DNA of 30,042 bases. It comes from Acrasis kona. Lineage: Eukaryota; Heterolobosea; Eutetramitea; Acrasida; Acrasidae. Location: the NCBI GenBank assembly GCA_026419775.2, contig JAOPGA020001154.1, positions 1-30,042 of the forward strand, read 5' to 3'. A model generated the notes under the pieces. It was not told the DNA's origin. It searched no databases and was given only the letters and a program-made list of their open reading frames with translations. Below, piece after piece: positions 18,701 through 27,991 of the stretch. The translations under genes and the position numbers were made by a program. Position 1 is the stretch's first letter. Each line of letters starts with the position of its first letter.

Positions 18701-18847
18701 TTATTTATTTAAACCACCTCTACTTCTGATAAACCCTTCCTCGTATAAGTAGTCGACGGCACACGATATAACACTAGGGATTTCATCAAAACAAAGGTCT
18801 TCAAGAAGCAAGTTTTCAGTGATGTTTGACGGGTAAAACTGAACCAT
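18701..18847 (-). CDS. short open frame, possible small gene or exon
   Basis: Not recognised with certainty. An ATG at 18847 gives 48 residues (MVQFYPSNITENLLLEDLCF...AVDYLYEEGFIRS) to a TAA at 18701-18703. The block from LLLEDLC to YLYEEGFIRSR looks like two helices plus a beta wing, as in winged-helix domains (the C-terminus of RPA32 has a similar AVDYL..EGHI tract). This likeness is inference. A GTGGTT donor within the last codons could extend it by splicing. It starts only 40 bases from the start of the divergent PH-VPS9 gene, so the two would share a promoter, or this frame lies in antisense leader sequence. Confidence 0.35.
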   Translation of the reverse strand: MVQFYPSNITENLLLEDLCFDEIPSVISCAVDYLYEEGFIRSRGGLNK

Positions 18848-18887
18848 AAATGAGTAAAATCAAAAAAACCTGTAACTGAATGTTACA

Positions 18888-20978
18888 ATGGTTGAGGAAA
18901 ATGAAAGGTCAGTACACAGTGGTTGGATGGAGTGGGCAAACAAAACCACTTCTTCGTTTTTAAAAGAGCATTATACATTATGTGGGACTACTCTTTACAG
19001 TAACCAATCTCAATTTCAATTAACCGACGAGAACATTACTATAACAATCAAACAGCAGCCGAACTTGTTCGACTTCAAGATTGAGCCCAAAGGGGAGAAC
19101 ACAATCTACTTTAAATGTAATCATGAATGGATTGTATGGCTACAATTTGTACAATTAGAGAGCTGCGGTTCGTTTTATTTTCGTGACATCATTCCGAGGG
19201 CAGACATAATAGAGTACATGATTAAGGACGCTCGACATGATGCTACTTTATTCCCAAGCGATGAGCATGTTACACTCTTTTGCAAGTCGAGGATTGACTA
19301 TTATGGTGCATTAACAACCAGAGACATTGACCACTATCATTATGTAAAATGTGCCCTGGCCTACAATGCACTCATCATCACCAACGCGAACAAACTAAAG
19401 GAAGCATGCTTTCAAGTGGCCTGTAAGTGGAACGGAAAATTAAGGGACCTAATCAAACAAAGTACAAGCACTTCTACACCGCCTGCGTTCTTGTCGGCGA
19501 AGTATTTTGAGATTGACGACAATCAATTAATCAACATTCACACGAGCATAAAGATACATCAATTAAGGAGGTTAGAAGTCATGATCCAAAATATTAACAA
19601 ATTCTTGAAGAGCACTGTCGCGGACATTGATAGATACATGAATTATAATGCAGTATTAGAGTCCATCCCACAAAACCAACCCGCCATTCACATTCACCCG
19701 TACCAGAGAATCCTTAAAGAATTCCGATACGATTTGAAGCATAATGACCAAGAAGTTGTTAAGCTTATTAATCATGTAAATAGACTTCAAAGTCCAATGT
19801 CACCTCCTTTTAATGTATCCGTCAAAAGAGACGTTGCGTATTCTCCTCGTTTTCATCCCTCCTCTCCCACAAATACCATTCTTGTTTTGACTCCAAGATC
19901 CTCCCGGTCTTCCTCCGTATCTTCTGTTGGTTTACAACAGGGTCTGTTACAAAATGAAGAAATTATAGATGATACAGATGAAGATTTACACACCCCTGAC
20001 CAACATACCGTTACGATTCATAACAAATTCTGGAATAGCGAATTTGATGAAGATCATGAGGAAGAGGCCCAAAGTAGGTTTCGTAACAGCAGTATTGAGA
20101 GCGCTCGTAGTGTAATACATAATAAATTAAAAAGCAGTTTGTACACTTCGATACTATCCCAAAAGGAAGTCGAAGTTGATCTTGATATTGAATATGACAA
20201 CGATGACGATAATATGCCTGACTTGTCTTTATATCTCCACCAAATAAAAATATTTTTGAAATCTGTTGCAGAGCAACAAAAGTACGAAAACTTATTCAAA
20301 GAGAGTGCTGTTGCCCCCCTTCAAGATGACTACCATTGTATTATATTTTTAAAAAACACTTCTGAACACTTGATGCACCGGCACAAGAATCAATTACACG
20401 CACAGAGTACTGGTTGTGAGCTGGAATATAGCGACATTTATGAAATTCTGGAACGTATATTATTTGAGACACAAGATCACTTTTTTTACAATATATTCAT
20501 CAAGGACGTTGGAAGGCATTTTAATGCGGTCAAATCTAATGACCAAATATTCTTTGACAAAAGTTCTGATTGTTTAGCTCGCGTTCTCAAAGATTTGGAT
20601 CTATATTATGACTCAGAAACATTCAAGGTGGAATACAATGAAGCAATCAAGTGTTTGAAGAGCATCTCCCAAATATATAGTCCAACCAAAAAACTTCACT
20701 GCATCACCAGAGCGAGTAAAAAAACAATGTATAGTATGACCAAAAAGTCAGCCATCAGCACCAGTCATGGTGAAACAATTATATCGACTGACCACTTTCT
20801 TCCTGTGTTCATTTGCGTCGTGTGTTGCACTCACATGCCGGATACCTTCACGCAATTATGCTTTTTGAACAAGTATGCAAATGAAGAACTGCTTATAGGA
20901 GAACATGGATTTTATTTAAGTAGTTTCGAAAGTGCTGCACACTACATTATAAGTCAGGATCATGAAAACACTAACTAG
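18888..20978 (+). CDS. PH and VPS9 domain protein, putative Rab5-class exchange factor
   Basis: Single exon, 696 residues. Residues about 8-92 read as a PH domain (SGWMEWANK...YTLCGTTLY...FDFKIEPK...EWIVWLQFVQ), which would bind phosphoinositides or proteins at membranes. A helical middle follows, then a Ser/Thr-rich and acidic linker (about 310-450). The C-terminus is a VPS9 domain, with SPTKKLHCITRASKK, TDHFLPVFICVV, the LCFLNKYANEELLIGEHGFY block and SAAHYI. VPS9 domains load GTP onto Rab5-type GTPases on early endosomes. The two residues important in Rabex-5, Asp of ADD and the second Tyr of GYY, match Asp635 and Tyr676 here, so catalysis is likely kept. No zinc-finger or RA domain is seen. 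The PH call is weaker than the VPS9 call. An AATAAA lies about 10 bases after the TAG. Confidence 0.85.
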   Translation: MVEENERSVHSGWMEWANKTTSSFLKEHYTLCGTTLYSNQSQFQLTDENITITIKQQPNLFDFKIEPKGENTIYFKCNHEWIVWLQFVQLESCGSFYFRDIIPRADIIEYMIKDARHDATLFPSDEHVTLFCKSRIDYYGALTTRDIDHYHYVKCALAYNALIITNANKLKEACFQVACKWNGKLRDLIKQSTSTSTPPAFLSAKYFEIDDNQLINIHTSIKIHQLRRLEVMIQNINKFLKSTVADIDRYMNYNAVLESIPQNQPAIHIHPYQRILKEFRYDLKHNDQEVVKLINHVNRLQSPMSPPFNVSVKRDVAYSPRFHPSSPTNTILVLTPRSSRSSSVSSVGLQQGLLQNEEIIDDTDEDLHTPDQHTVTIHNKFWNSEFDEDHEEEAQSRFRNSSIESARSVIHNKLKSSLYTSILSQKEVEVDLDIEYDNDDDNMPDLSLYLHQIKIFLKSVAEQQKYENLFKESAVAPLQDDYHCIIFLKNTSEHLMHRHKNQLHAQSTGCELEYSDIYEILERILFETQDHFFYNIFIKDVGRHFNAVKSNDQIFFDKSSDCLARVLKDLDLYYDSETFKVEYNEAIKCLKSISQIYSPTKKLHCITRASKKTMYSMTKKSAISTSHGETIISTDHFLPVFICVVCCTHMPDTFTQLCFLNKYANEELLIGEHGFYLSSFESAAHYIISQDHENTN

Positions 20979-21013
20979 TTTACTAATAAACACGCACAAT
21001 TCTGTCAATTAAT

Positions 21014-22563
21014 AATACAGACCTCAGATGTCACAAATCCTTTGAGTTTGACGCAAAGATAGCACAATCATATAATTCCGCTGTTACTGGGACAAAACAT
21101 GCATTCCGTGGGTATATGATCTATCCGCTCTATTTGACTTGAAGGATTTTGATATTGTTGAAATGATGCCATGCACACACTTGACCTAGGAATAGCCAAG
21201 TACTTCATTGAATTATGGAAGGGTAGTGGACCTCAAGTTGTTCCTGCAGCTGATCAAGATCTTTTCGATATTAAAACAAACAAGAAATGGGTCTTGAACA
21301 AGGAACAAATAGCGGAAGTTAATTTGATGATGAGGGAGACTACCACATTGTGTATCAGAATCACCACGTGATTTATACAATCTCACAAACTGGAAAGCAG
21401 CCGATTACCACGAATGGGCCATCTTCTATTCACTTCCCGCGATTACTGGACGACTACCAAGCGAGTACTCCGCTCATTGTTTGTAAGAGCTTACCGACTA
21501 CTTTCCAAACATTCAATACAGCCTGCGGAAATAGACGAAGCAGAGAAACTACTCAACGCATTTGTTGAGAATACACCAAAGCTGTACTTACATAGTCATA
21601 TGCCAATCAAAGTTCATGCACTTTTACATCTACCTGACTTTGTGCAACATTTCATGGCAATATGTTTGAGGTTTTAAACGGAAAGCCAAGGGAACAGGTC
21701 TCACTTAAAGATTACAGAGTCTATTGATGAACGGTTCATTAAAAGAGCAGGAATTGATGCAATCGCAGACTCTATTAGGGACTTGGACGGTAAACAGATA
21801 ACTACAGATCACTCCACCAGACTCTTGTCAAAGTTGGTCTTACTACCGCAGATTTGAAGGGAACGTGGTCAGAAATCAACAATCTCCGAAACACGCTTGG
21901 TAAATGTTCGTACAGATCAAGCGACAAGAATTTGATATCGGAGTTACCAGCTAGAAAAACTACGTATTTATTGAACAATGGTATCTCCTTCCGACTTCTA
22001 CTTTCACAACATCCGCATTCATACTGATCAGACAATTATCATCGAAATTCTTCTTGTATTTTGTTCAGAGACGGAGATGACTTGAAGTGTGGTGTTGTGG
22101 AACTTTTTGTCCGTAGGGAGGATTCCTCAAGGTGGTATGCAGTTGTGCGAGCATTTGAGCCGAAGTTTAAGAAGGGTGTTTACGTACTCCGTCTCTCTGA
22201 CAAGCAGTTAAACTCCAAAACGTACGCTATACTGTCCATTGATTCGATTGTTGATGTGTGTGCTTTTATAACATCGCATTCTCTGTCAAAATATGCGTTG
22301 AACTCAAAAGATCCATTCCCGCTTGAAGTTACTGTGAAAGAGAAGGTTAATAATAGAAGTAAGGATGTTTTAGTATCATACCGGCGTCTAACAACTCATT
22401 CAAAGTTGTTTGTCGTCCAAATGAGCGTCCGGTCAAGAAATGTTTGTGGAAAATTACTTGCCAGAGTGTTGCTCTTTTAACGGAATTGTATACTCCTGTT
22501 GAGGACGGCCCTGGCTCCTTTAAATACTGTCCAGTCCAATATAAAGAGGAAGATGTATTCTAA
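21014..22563 (+). mobile_element. decayed tnp2-type (CACTA/EnSpm-like) DNA transposon, 5'-truncated
   Basis: Remnant of a cut-and-paste transposase related to the copy at 26000 but clearly diverged. Similarity begins near 21014 at the tract matching CHDSMLFDAKIA of the other copy and runs on as FDLKDFDIVEM, HTLDLGIAKYFIELWKGSGP (21171-21371), then in other frames as WAIFYSLPAITGRLPSEYSA and KLYLHSHMPIKVHALLHLPDF (to 21677), with a C-terminal block at 22061-22480 (WYAVVRAFEPKFKKGVYVLR). The frame changes several times (near 21165, 21335, 21480 and 21670) and stops interrupt it, so it cannot make a protein. The N-terminal half is absent; the element abuts the 3' end of the PH-VPS9 gene. I could not define terminal inverted repeats. 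Confidence 0.8.
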
Positions 22564-23336
22564 ACTTTTTCAAACATTTCACTTTATAAATAGTCCAAAT
22601 AAACATGTTTTGTACAAAAACCCACCCTTAATGTTTGTTCTATAAATTCGAACTATTTACGAAGTAAAACGATTACAAAGGAGTTATTTTTACTCTTAGA
22701 CTATTATAGATTTTACACACTGTGAAGAGTTCGGTCTGAGCACTAAAGTAAGAAGTAAGTGACNAGAACGATCTTTTATTATTATTTCGCATTGTGTTAA
22801 AAGTGAATTCCGAGTATTTATATGATTGATCCTTGTTAAAGATTCAACGAGTATTCAGAGCTCAAAGATCAATTAAATATTGTAAGTTGTGGCTTACAAC
22901 ACACACAGACATATCTGGACAAAACACGGACTTAACAAAACAAAAACAAAACAACACGCCTTTACTTTCCACCCACCAACCCGTTAAGATGAGCTTAGGC
23001 ACGGCAAGAGCAAGTGAAACCTCCTACTAACCACTAACCACCACCCTGAGTAAATCAACAATTAAAGTTGAATTTGAGACAAAGGATAAAAGAGAAGTAA
23101 ATTAGTACAAAATAGACTCTGGATTTTGATGTAAGAACTCTTGAATTTGGTAACAAGATAAGGGTGGGATGGCAGGGATAATTAATATAATCTTGGTCTG
23201 AAATAGAATTGTAACCATAAAATAAAAGCCGCAGTTATATTCAATACAATGATAAAATGTGTTAAAAAGGTGAAACATTTTAGGGTCATATTCTTACAAA
23301 AAATGTAGAACAATTTATTAGAGTTTAAATAATTTA
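22564..23336. other. non-coding stretch with one ambiguous base
   Basis: No gene seen. It contains an N at 22764 and a C/A-rich, T-poor tract around 22900-23040 (ACAAAACACGG..., CCACTAACCACCACC). The region follows the decayed transposon and may include its 3' end, but no boundary is visible. Confidence 0.45.
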
Positions 23337-23481
23337 TTACTTTAAAGCATATTTAATTTGTTGCTCCAGAATCTTCTTTTTCATGATGTTGACACTCAAA
23401 TGATGGTCCCAGCTGTACATTGTTCCTTGGGTAGTCATGGAACCACTGATCTTCAACTCGGTTATAATACTGTCTCCTTCA
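23337..23481 (-). CDS. isolated last-exon-like piece (47 residues)
   Basis: Not recognised. On the minus strand a TTTAG acceptor at 23482 is followed by a clean frame (phase 2) reading EGDSIITELKISGSMTTQGT...MKKKILEQQIKYALK and ending with a TAA at 23337-23339 that forms part of AATAAA. Base and codon use are like the genes of this window, whereas the sequence just upstream (23482-23765) is extremely AT-rich and holds no matching exon. It looks like the 3' exon of a gene whose remainder is missing or far away. Confidence 0.45.
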
Positions 23482-23768
23482 CTAAATTATTTTAATAAAT
23501 TAAAATATATTTTATTAACATATTTAAATTTATAGTAAATAATTTATAGTAAATATACTATTAAAAGCTACTATTTTTTATATATTAGTTTTAAAAACTA
23601 TTAAAAAAGATCCAACTATAATTGAAATTATTGCTAATATAAATAATAATAAGAAATTAAATAAATATATAATTATAAAATTTAAAAAATAAATAAAAAG
23701 TATACAATTAATTGAGAAATTTTCAGACAACATTCTAAATATTTGACATTAAAAACTTTCCTGATTAG
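23482..23768. other. extremely AT-rich block
   Basis: About 285 bases that are almost entirely A and T, unlike the other intergenic DNA here. A plus-strand frame of about 49 codons without stops (to near 23690, containing DPTIIEIIANINNN) is probably chance. The block is flanked on the left by a minus-strand and on the right by a plus-strand last-exon-like piece, both pointing away from it. Confidence 0.5.
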
Positions 23769-23855
23769 CCATCCAAAATTTACATGAAAAAGTTTCTTGA
23801 CGATATGGAACTACAAAAGACTTTGGCTGAAGAACAGAAAAAGAAGCCGTGTTAA
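23769..23855 (+). CDS. isolated last-exon-like piece (about 28 residues)
   Basis: Not recognised. After a TGATTAG acceptor (ending 23768) an open frame reads PSKIYMKKFLDDMELQKTLA and continues EEQKKKPC to a TAA at 23853-23855. The composition is that of a charged helix ending in a basic tail. An in-frame ATG lies at 23784. No upstream exon is found in the AT-rich block before it. Short, so confidence is low. Confidence 0.3.
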   Translation, partial: PSKIYMKKFLDDMELQKTLAEEQKKKPC

Positions 23856-24025
23856 AACGGAGCACGTAATTATATTTTTTATATAAATCAAGGGTGTAAC
23901 TCAGACAAGTTTTGTGAAATGACATACCGGGTACTCCAAATTTCCACCATTGATAATATAGCCGATAATATTTTTAAAATAGATAAATAAGGAATTTTGG
24001 ATTACAATATTTTATTGAATTAATT

Positions 24026-24149
24026 CTACTTGTGTTTTTTAACAACTCTTTCCTCGCATATTTGATCTATGTCAAAATGATGACGGGTGTTATAACCCAA
24101 TTTATCTAACACATTTTCAATAGACACATTAACGTCATGTACCTCATCA
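24026..24149 (-). CDS. isolated last-exon-like piece (40 residues)
   Basis: Not recognised. On the minus strand a TATTAAG acceptor is followed by a phase-2 frame (DEVHDVNVSIENVLDKLGYN...HHFDIDQICEERVVKKHK) closed by a TAG at 24026-24028, with AATAAA about a dozen bases later. The stretch upstream (24150-24200) is AT-rich and gives no further exon before the end of the next gene at 24298. Same design as the piece at 23337-23481: acceptor, one base completing a codon, short 3' exon, polyadenylation signal. Confidence 0.4.
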
Positions 24150-24297
24150 CTTAATATAAATGTAATTTATTATTTTATTTTATATAATTAATCCCCAACA
24201 ATAATTTTTACACAACAAATACGGCCAATCCCGAACAAAACATGTTTTGATACAAAAACATTTTATTAAAAAATAAAGTTCAAGACATAACATGCTG

Positions 24298-25810
24298 TTA
24301 AACATTTTTTGATGCCTTTGCTAACTGGGTCATGGTCCTTTGCGTCACGGCCCTTTTTGCCCTCTCAATATCTGCAGATCTCTTCTTGATGAAGTGTAGA
24401 GCAATNTCAAAGACATCANGGTGGTCCAAAATATCCTCCTCGGTGGCGCTCAGATTATCGACGCGCTCTGCAACGAAAGGAAGGTGGAAATGTGCAAACN
24501 ACCTTGAAAATCTGATATATAAAGGATCAAATTTGCTTACAGGGATCCAGTCTTCAGCTGCTTTAACGTGCGATAGGTAGACTTTAACAGAACTAAACAG
24601 TGTGAGTTGGATGAAATGTAACTACTTACTGAAGAATGGTGGGGTTAGCATCTCCACCTCTCACAACCTTCCCAGTAAAGGGTCTGCGCCCAGTATTGTG
24701 CCACTTCGCCTTAATAATAGGTTTGTTTTTGCTAGAAAACAGCAGTGTTCTGTCAGCGTCAGTTGAGTGGACCTATGACTGTAAAATGATGAATGATAAT
24801 GAACATACCATTGCCTGATAGATTCTGTTATAGTGGGCAGTCCACTCTTGATCATCCATGAAGCTTCCTTTGTCATCCACCTCTCTCAAAATGAACTTGC
24901 TCTGTTCTGGTAATATTTCCCTGATTTTGAAATTCACAGCATCAAGGATGTTGGCAACACACTCTACAAGGATACGAACGTCCGTCTTGAGCCTGTGTAC
25001 GACCTTTTTAAGGCTTTTATTCTCTTGGTTGGTATTCTCAACCTTGATGGCAAGATCCTTCATGCTGACGCCACTTTCGTCTTGTTTGGACCCTTTGTCA
25101 TTTGGATACGGCTGGGTCGCAATCTCTGCCTCAACATCAGGAGTGTCCTCGTCTGGTTCACTCTCGTCAGGTTCACTATCATCCTCAAAAAACTGGCGCG
25201 TCCCTGAGTCCTTTGATTGTTGTCCTTTCTGTTCTGGTGATGTCCCTGACTCTTCCGTGGCCGCACCAACTGTTTCCACTTCCTCGTCCAGCTCTTCCTC
25301 ATCCGGATCTTCCTCACTTTCTTCCTCAACACTCTCGTCGTCCTCGGCACTATCCTCTTCCTCAGTTACCATCGCATTATCTGATGTTTTAGTGAACTGC
25401 TGATAAAAGAATCATTTAAATACCAGATCGTTGTTGGGACTGAGATCTAGCAGGAGCCAGCATATTCTCTACCTGCTCGTCCATGCTTCGCTGAGCGCTC
25501 TCTTTGATTCCCTCTTTAATCTTTTCGAGGACCCTCTCATGGAGCTCTGACTCCCAATAGAAGAACTGACTACCCTCAACGTCAGTCCATTTTATGGCTT
25601 TCTGAAGTTGAGTTAGTAATGATTGGCCGAAGTTTTGTAACCTACTTGGTTTTGCTTCCTCTTTCCTGTTCTGTGCTCCTCCTTTAGTTTGCATAGCGCA
25701 TGCCAAGCGATTGTTCTTGATCTTTTTCCAGGAAGCGTTTGTATCGAATATGATCCAGGTTTATGCTGTGGGCCATCTGGTACACGTAAACTTGACTTTG
25801 CCTTCACCAT
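24298..25810 (-). CDS. multi-exon acidic protein gene, head-to-head with the transposase
   Basis: Not a family I recognise. Exon 1 25810-25646 (MVKAKSSLRVPDGPQHKPGS..., basic), a 44-base intron, exon 2 25601-25473 (KAIKWTDVEGSQFFYWESEL..., helical), a 73-base intron, and exon 3 25399-24809 with a long Glu/Asp-rich region followed by a coiled-coil-like stretch (MKDLAIKVENTNQENKSLKK). Then an exon ending at 24630 (NKPIIKAKWHNTGRRPFTGK), a 37-base intron, a short exon (VYLSHVKAAEDWIP), and a last exon (LSATEEDILDHH-like...HFIKKRSADIERAKRAV) to a TAA at 24298-24300. The junction after exon 3 is uncertain. About 340 residues. Three ambiguous bases (24406, 24420, 24499) fall in it. Its start faces that of the transposase at 26000 with 189 bases between, so it may be the element's second protein, as CACTA elements carry a DNA-binding partner (inference). 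A host gene is the alternative. Confidence 0.62.
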
Positions 25811-25999
25811 GATTTGATTATTTTGAAAAAACAATCCTGTAATCATACAGTTTAAATAGACCAACAGCGCAGAAACTGCGTTAAATCGAACATTGCGCGT
25901 AAAGTGCGCACATGGTGCGCAGAATTTTAGCGAAGTGTTTTTGTAAGCAGCATTGAAAGTTGGCTAGCAACTTCATCATTTTCGAGATGGTTCATCAAA
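25811..25999. promoter_or_regulatory. bidirectional promoter with spaced TGCG boxes
   Basis: The gap between the two divergent starts. It contains GCGCAG at 25867, TGCG at 25877, TGCGCG at 25894, TGCGCA at 25905 and TGCGCA at 25916. Successive GCG cores are 11, 17, 11 and 11 bases apart, about one helical turn, in otherwise AT-rich DNA. Such a series looks like a multi-site protein-binding array. In En/Spm the TnpA protein binds short repeats near the promoter; whether that applies here is inference. Confidence 0.5.
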
Positions 26000-27694
26000 A
26001 TGGGACGGAAACGGAAACAATCTCGCGTCCAAACAAACGAGTTCAACGTTGAGGTTCGAGATTTAAACGGAAAGGTTACCCACTATACCTCAAGAAAAGA
26101 TAGAAAGAAGAGAAAGATCAACAACACCAGTATAGCATCATCCAGCCAAACACAGGATCAAAGCAACGAGGAAGCAAGTGATGACGATACATTTGGTGGC
26201 AATGTAATAAACCAGTCTGATTCTGAAGAGGATAGTCATTCAATTGCAGAAGTTACGTTAACAGAAGAGCAGAATTCTGAATTGTTTTTCAAATACTTGG
26301 AGGAGAGCACAGCAACTTCAAAACCGTGGTCGTTGTTCAAACAAGACTATAATTTCAAGAGTACCAGAGTCGAGGTTGTAGACATTCCTCTCCGAGCAAA
26401 CATGTTTATGCTCCTACTTTCAATGGTTTGTGTTGTGATGTTTGGGTACATGAGCAAAAAATCAGCTGTTGGTGTATCTGCACTATTGAGGCTTGTAGCA
26501 GCAACCAATTTGAAGAGCAGGATACCAGGCAATGAGAATGACATGTACACTTTGTTTTGGTCAAAGATTGACCTTCCACTACCAGACCAGCTTCAATATT
26601 GCTGCTTTCATCAACAAAGCCATCTTGTACATGAAGTGACAAAAGGCGTGTGCAGATTCAAGGGTAAAAAGAAATGGAGAACTTTTACAATCACCAACCT
26701 GAAAAGGAAGCTTGAACAGCAGTATTGTAATGCAAGATTCTTATCGGACTTATACATTGGTCTAAAGCGTAGATGTGAAAAGAAGTCAGATACGTTAGAG
26801 GAGTATGAGGATGGCGCCGTTTTCAAAAACCTTCACAATACTACACGGTTGAAGTACCTTCATAACCCGTCCTGGCAAATCTTTATTGACGGTGTGTCCC
26901 CATGGAAGAAAGCAGATGAATCTATTACACCAGTATTTTTAGTCAATACATGCATTCCCAGGGAGCGACGATTTCAAGAGCATAACGTAATCCTAATAGG
27001 AATCATATCATCAAAAACAAATGTGAGCTATCAAACATACTTGAGCGAGGTTGTGCGATATTTGAATACAGTAATGGAGAGTGGATTTCAAGTTAAAATC
27101 TCTGACACACAAACAATAAGTTGTCATGGAATGGTTACATCCCTTGTTTGTGATATTGTTGAACGAAACAAGTTACTATTGATGTCTTCTGGATTCTATT
27201 GCTGCCCATACTGTTACATGAGGGGGGAGTCTTTTGGAAGAAGTACAGGGTACATTCAAGGTCATCTTGATATGGATCATCGGTGCCATGATTCAATGCT
27301 ATTTGATGCAAAAATTGCAAATTCTCGTAATGAGTTCACATTTGGGGAGAAGAAGGCATTTAGAGGGGTTTACGGTCAGAGCGCATTGTTCAATTTAAAA
27401 GATTTTGATGTAGTTGAAATGACGCCGGTCGATTCAATGCACACATTAGATCTTGGGGTTGTTCTATATTTCTTAAATTTGTGGTTAGGTGCTGGCCCCT
27501 CAACAGTACCTGATTGTGACAAGAACAAAGACAAGGAATGGATTCTGTCAGACCTGCAAGTTAAAGAAATAAACAACATGATGAAGGAGAGTGGCCTACC
27601 GCACTGTGTCTCTGAATCTCCTCGAAGTTTGGATAATCGTGCTCATTGGTGTCCCAGGCGAATGTGTTCGACTGAATCGTCCAGGCGAAAATAA
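26000..27694 (+). CDS. tnp2-type (CACTA/EnSpm-like) transposase, 3'-truncated
   Basis: Transposase of a cut-and-paste DNA transposon, intronless, 564 residues. It begins MGRKRKQ with a basic N-terminus (KDRKKRKINN) suited to nuclear import, then an acidic Ser-rich stretch (about 45-95). The middle carries the DDE-type core: FIDGVSPWKKADESITPVFL (about 295-315), the zinc-type pair CCPYCYMRG (about 400), and the diagnostic SALFNLKDFDVVEM and DSMHTLDLGV tracts (about 465-490). In family members this is followed by several hundred more residues. Here similarity to the other copy stops soon after SPRSLDNRAHW, near 27650, and the frame closes in unrelated sequence with a TAA inside AATAAA, so the C-terminal part is lost and the protein is unlikely to be active alone. 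Head-to-head with the acidic protein gene. Confidence 0.85.
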   Translation: MGRKRKQSRVQTNEFNVEVRDLNGKVTHYTSRKDRKKRKINNTSIASSSQTQDQSNEEASDDDTFGGNVINQSDSEEDSHSIAEVTLTEEQNSELFFKYLEESTATSKPWSLFKQDYNFKSTRVEVVDIPLRANMFMLLLSMVCVVMFGYMSKKSAVGVSALLRLVAATNLKSRIPGNENDMYTLFWSKIDLPLPDQLQYCCFHQQSHLVHEVTKGVCRFKGKKKWRTFTITNLKRKLEQQYCNARFLSDLYIGLKRRCEKKSDTLEEYEDGAVFKNLHNTTRLKYLHNPSWQIFIDGVSPWKKADESITPVFLVNTCIPRERRFQEHNVILIGIISSKTNVSYQTYLSEVVRYLNTVMESGFQVKISDTQTISCHGMVTSLVCDIVERNKLLLMSSGFYCCPYCYMRGESFGRSTGYIQGHLDMDHRCHDSMLFDAKIANSRNEFTFGEKKAFRGVYGQSALFNLKDFDVVEMTPVDSMHTLDLGVVLYFLNLWLGAGPSTVPDCDKNKDKEWILSDLQVKEINNMMKESGLPHCVSESPRSLDNRAHWCPRRMCSTESSRRK

Positions 27695-27991
27695 AAATAG
27701 TCTTCTTAATAAAGATAAATGTGTTCTCAAAATAAATCTTTCAATATGTGACGTAGATATCTTTTCTACGCTTACCGTTAAATTTTTTAACAATGAGAGG
27801 CAGGTTTGAGTTACACTACCATTCGAGTAACAGAAATACACTACAACACCCTTTTACCTACAATCGATACTATTAGTGATAAGCTTGGACAATAACTCTA
27901 CATGGACTATTAAGTTACTCTTTAACAGATGAACATGAACACATTAATTACATCATTAAACAATAAAACTTCAACTGTTATAACAACAATT
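27695..27991. other. junction between two mobile elements
   Basis: About 300 AT-rich bases between the truncated transposase and the 3' end of the integrase element on the other strand. It contains a TTACACTACCATTC tract (27811) and AAATACACTACAACACCC (27836), each with a CACTA-like string, but no paired terminal repeat is found within the window. No gene seen. Confidence 0.45.

Noticed and set aside
22700-23040. A region considered as a solo long terminal repeat
   Set aside because: No second copy, no primer-binding site and no target duplication could be seen; AC-rich composition alone is not evidence.
22580-24260. A shared string AAACATGTTTTG(A)TACAAAAAC near 22602 and near 24240, considered as element ends
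   Set aside because: The core is itself palindromic and AT-rich, and the flanks do not extend the match in either orientation, so it does not define terminal repeats.
24858-25403. Long plus-strand frame of Ser, Leu and Pro opposite the acidic gene
   Set aside because: It is the mirror of the Glu/Asp codons of the minus-strand exon; low-complexity antisense frames of this kind are not genes.
27811-27858. CACTA strings considered as a CACTA-element terminus
   Set aside because: Five-base strings are expected by chance, no partner in inverse orientation was found, and the transposase had already lost its C-terminal part before this point.
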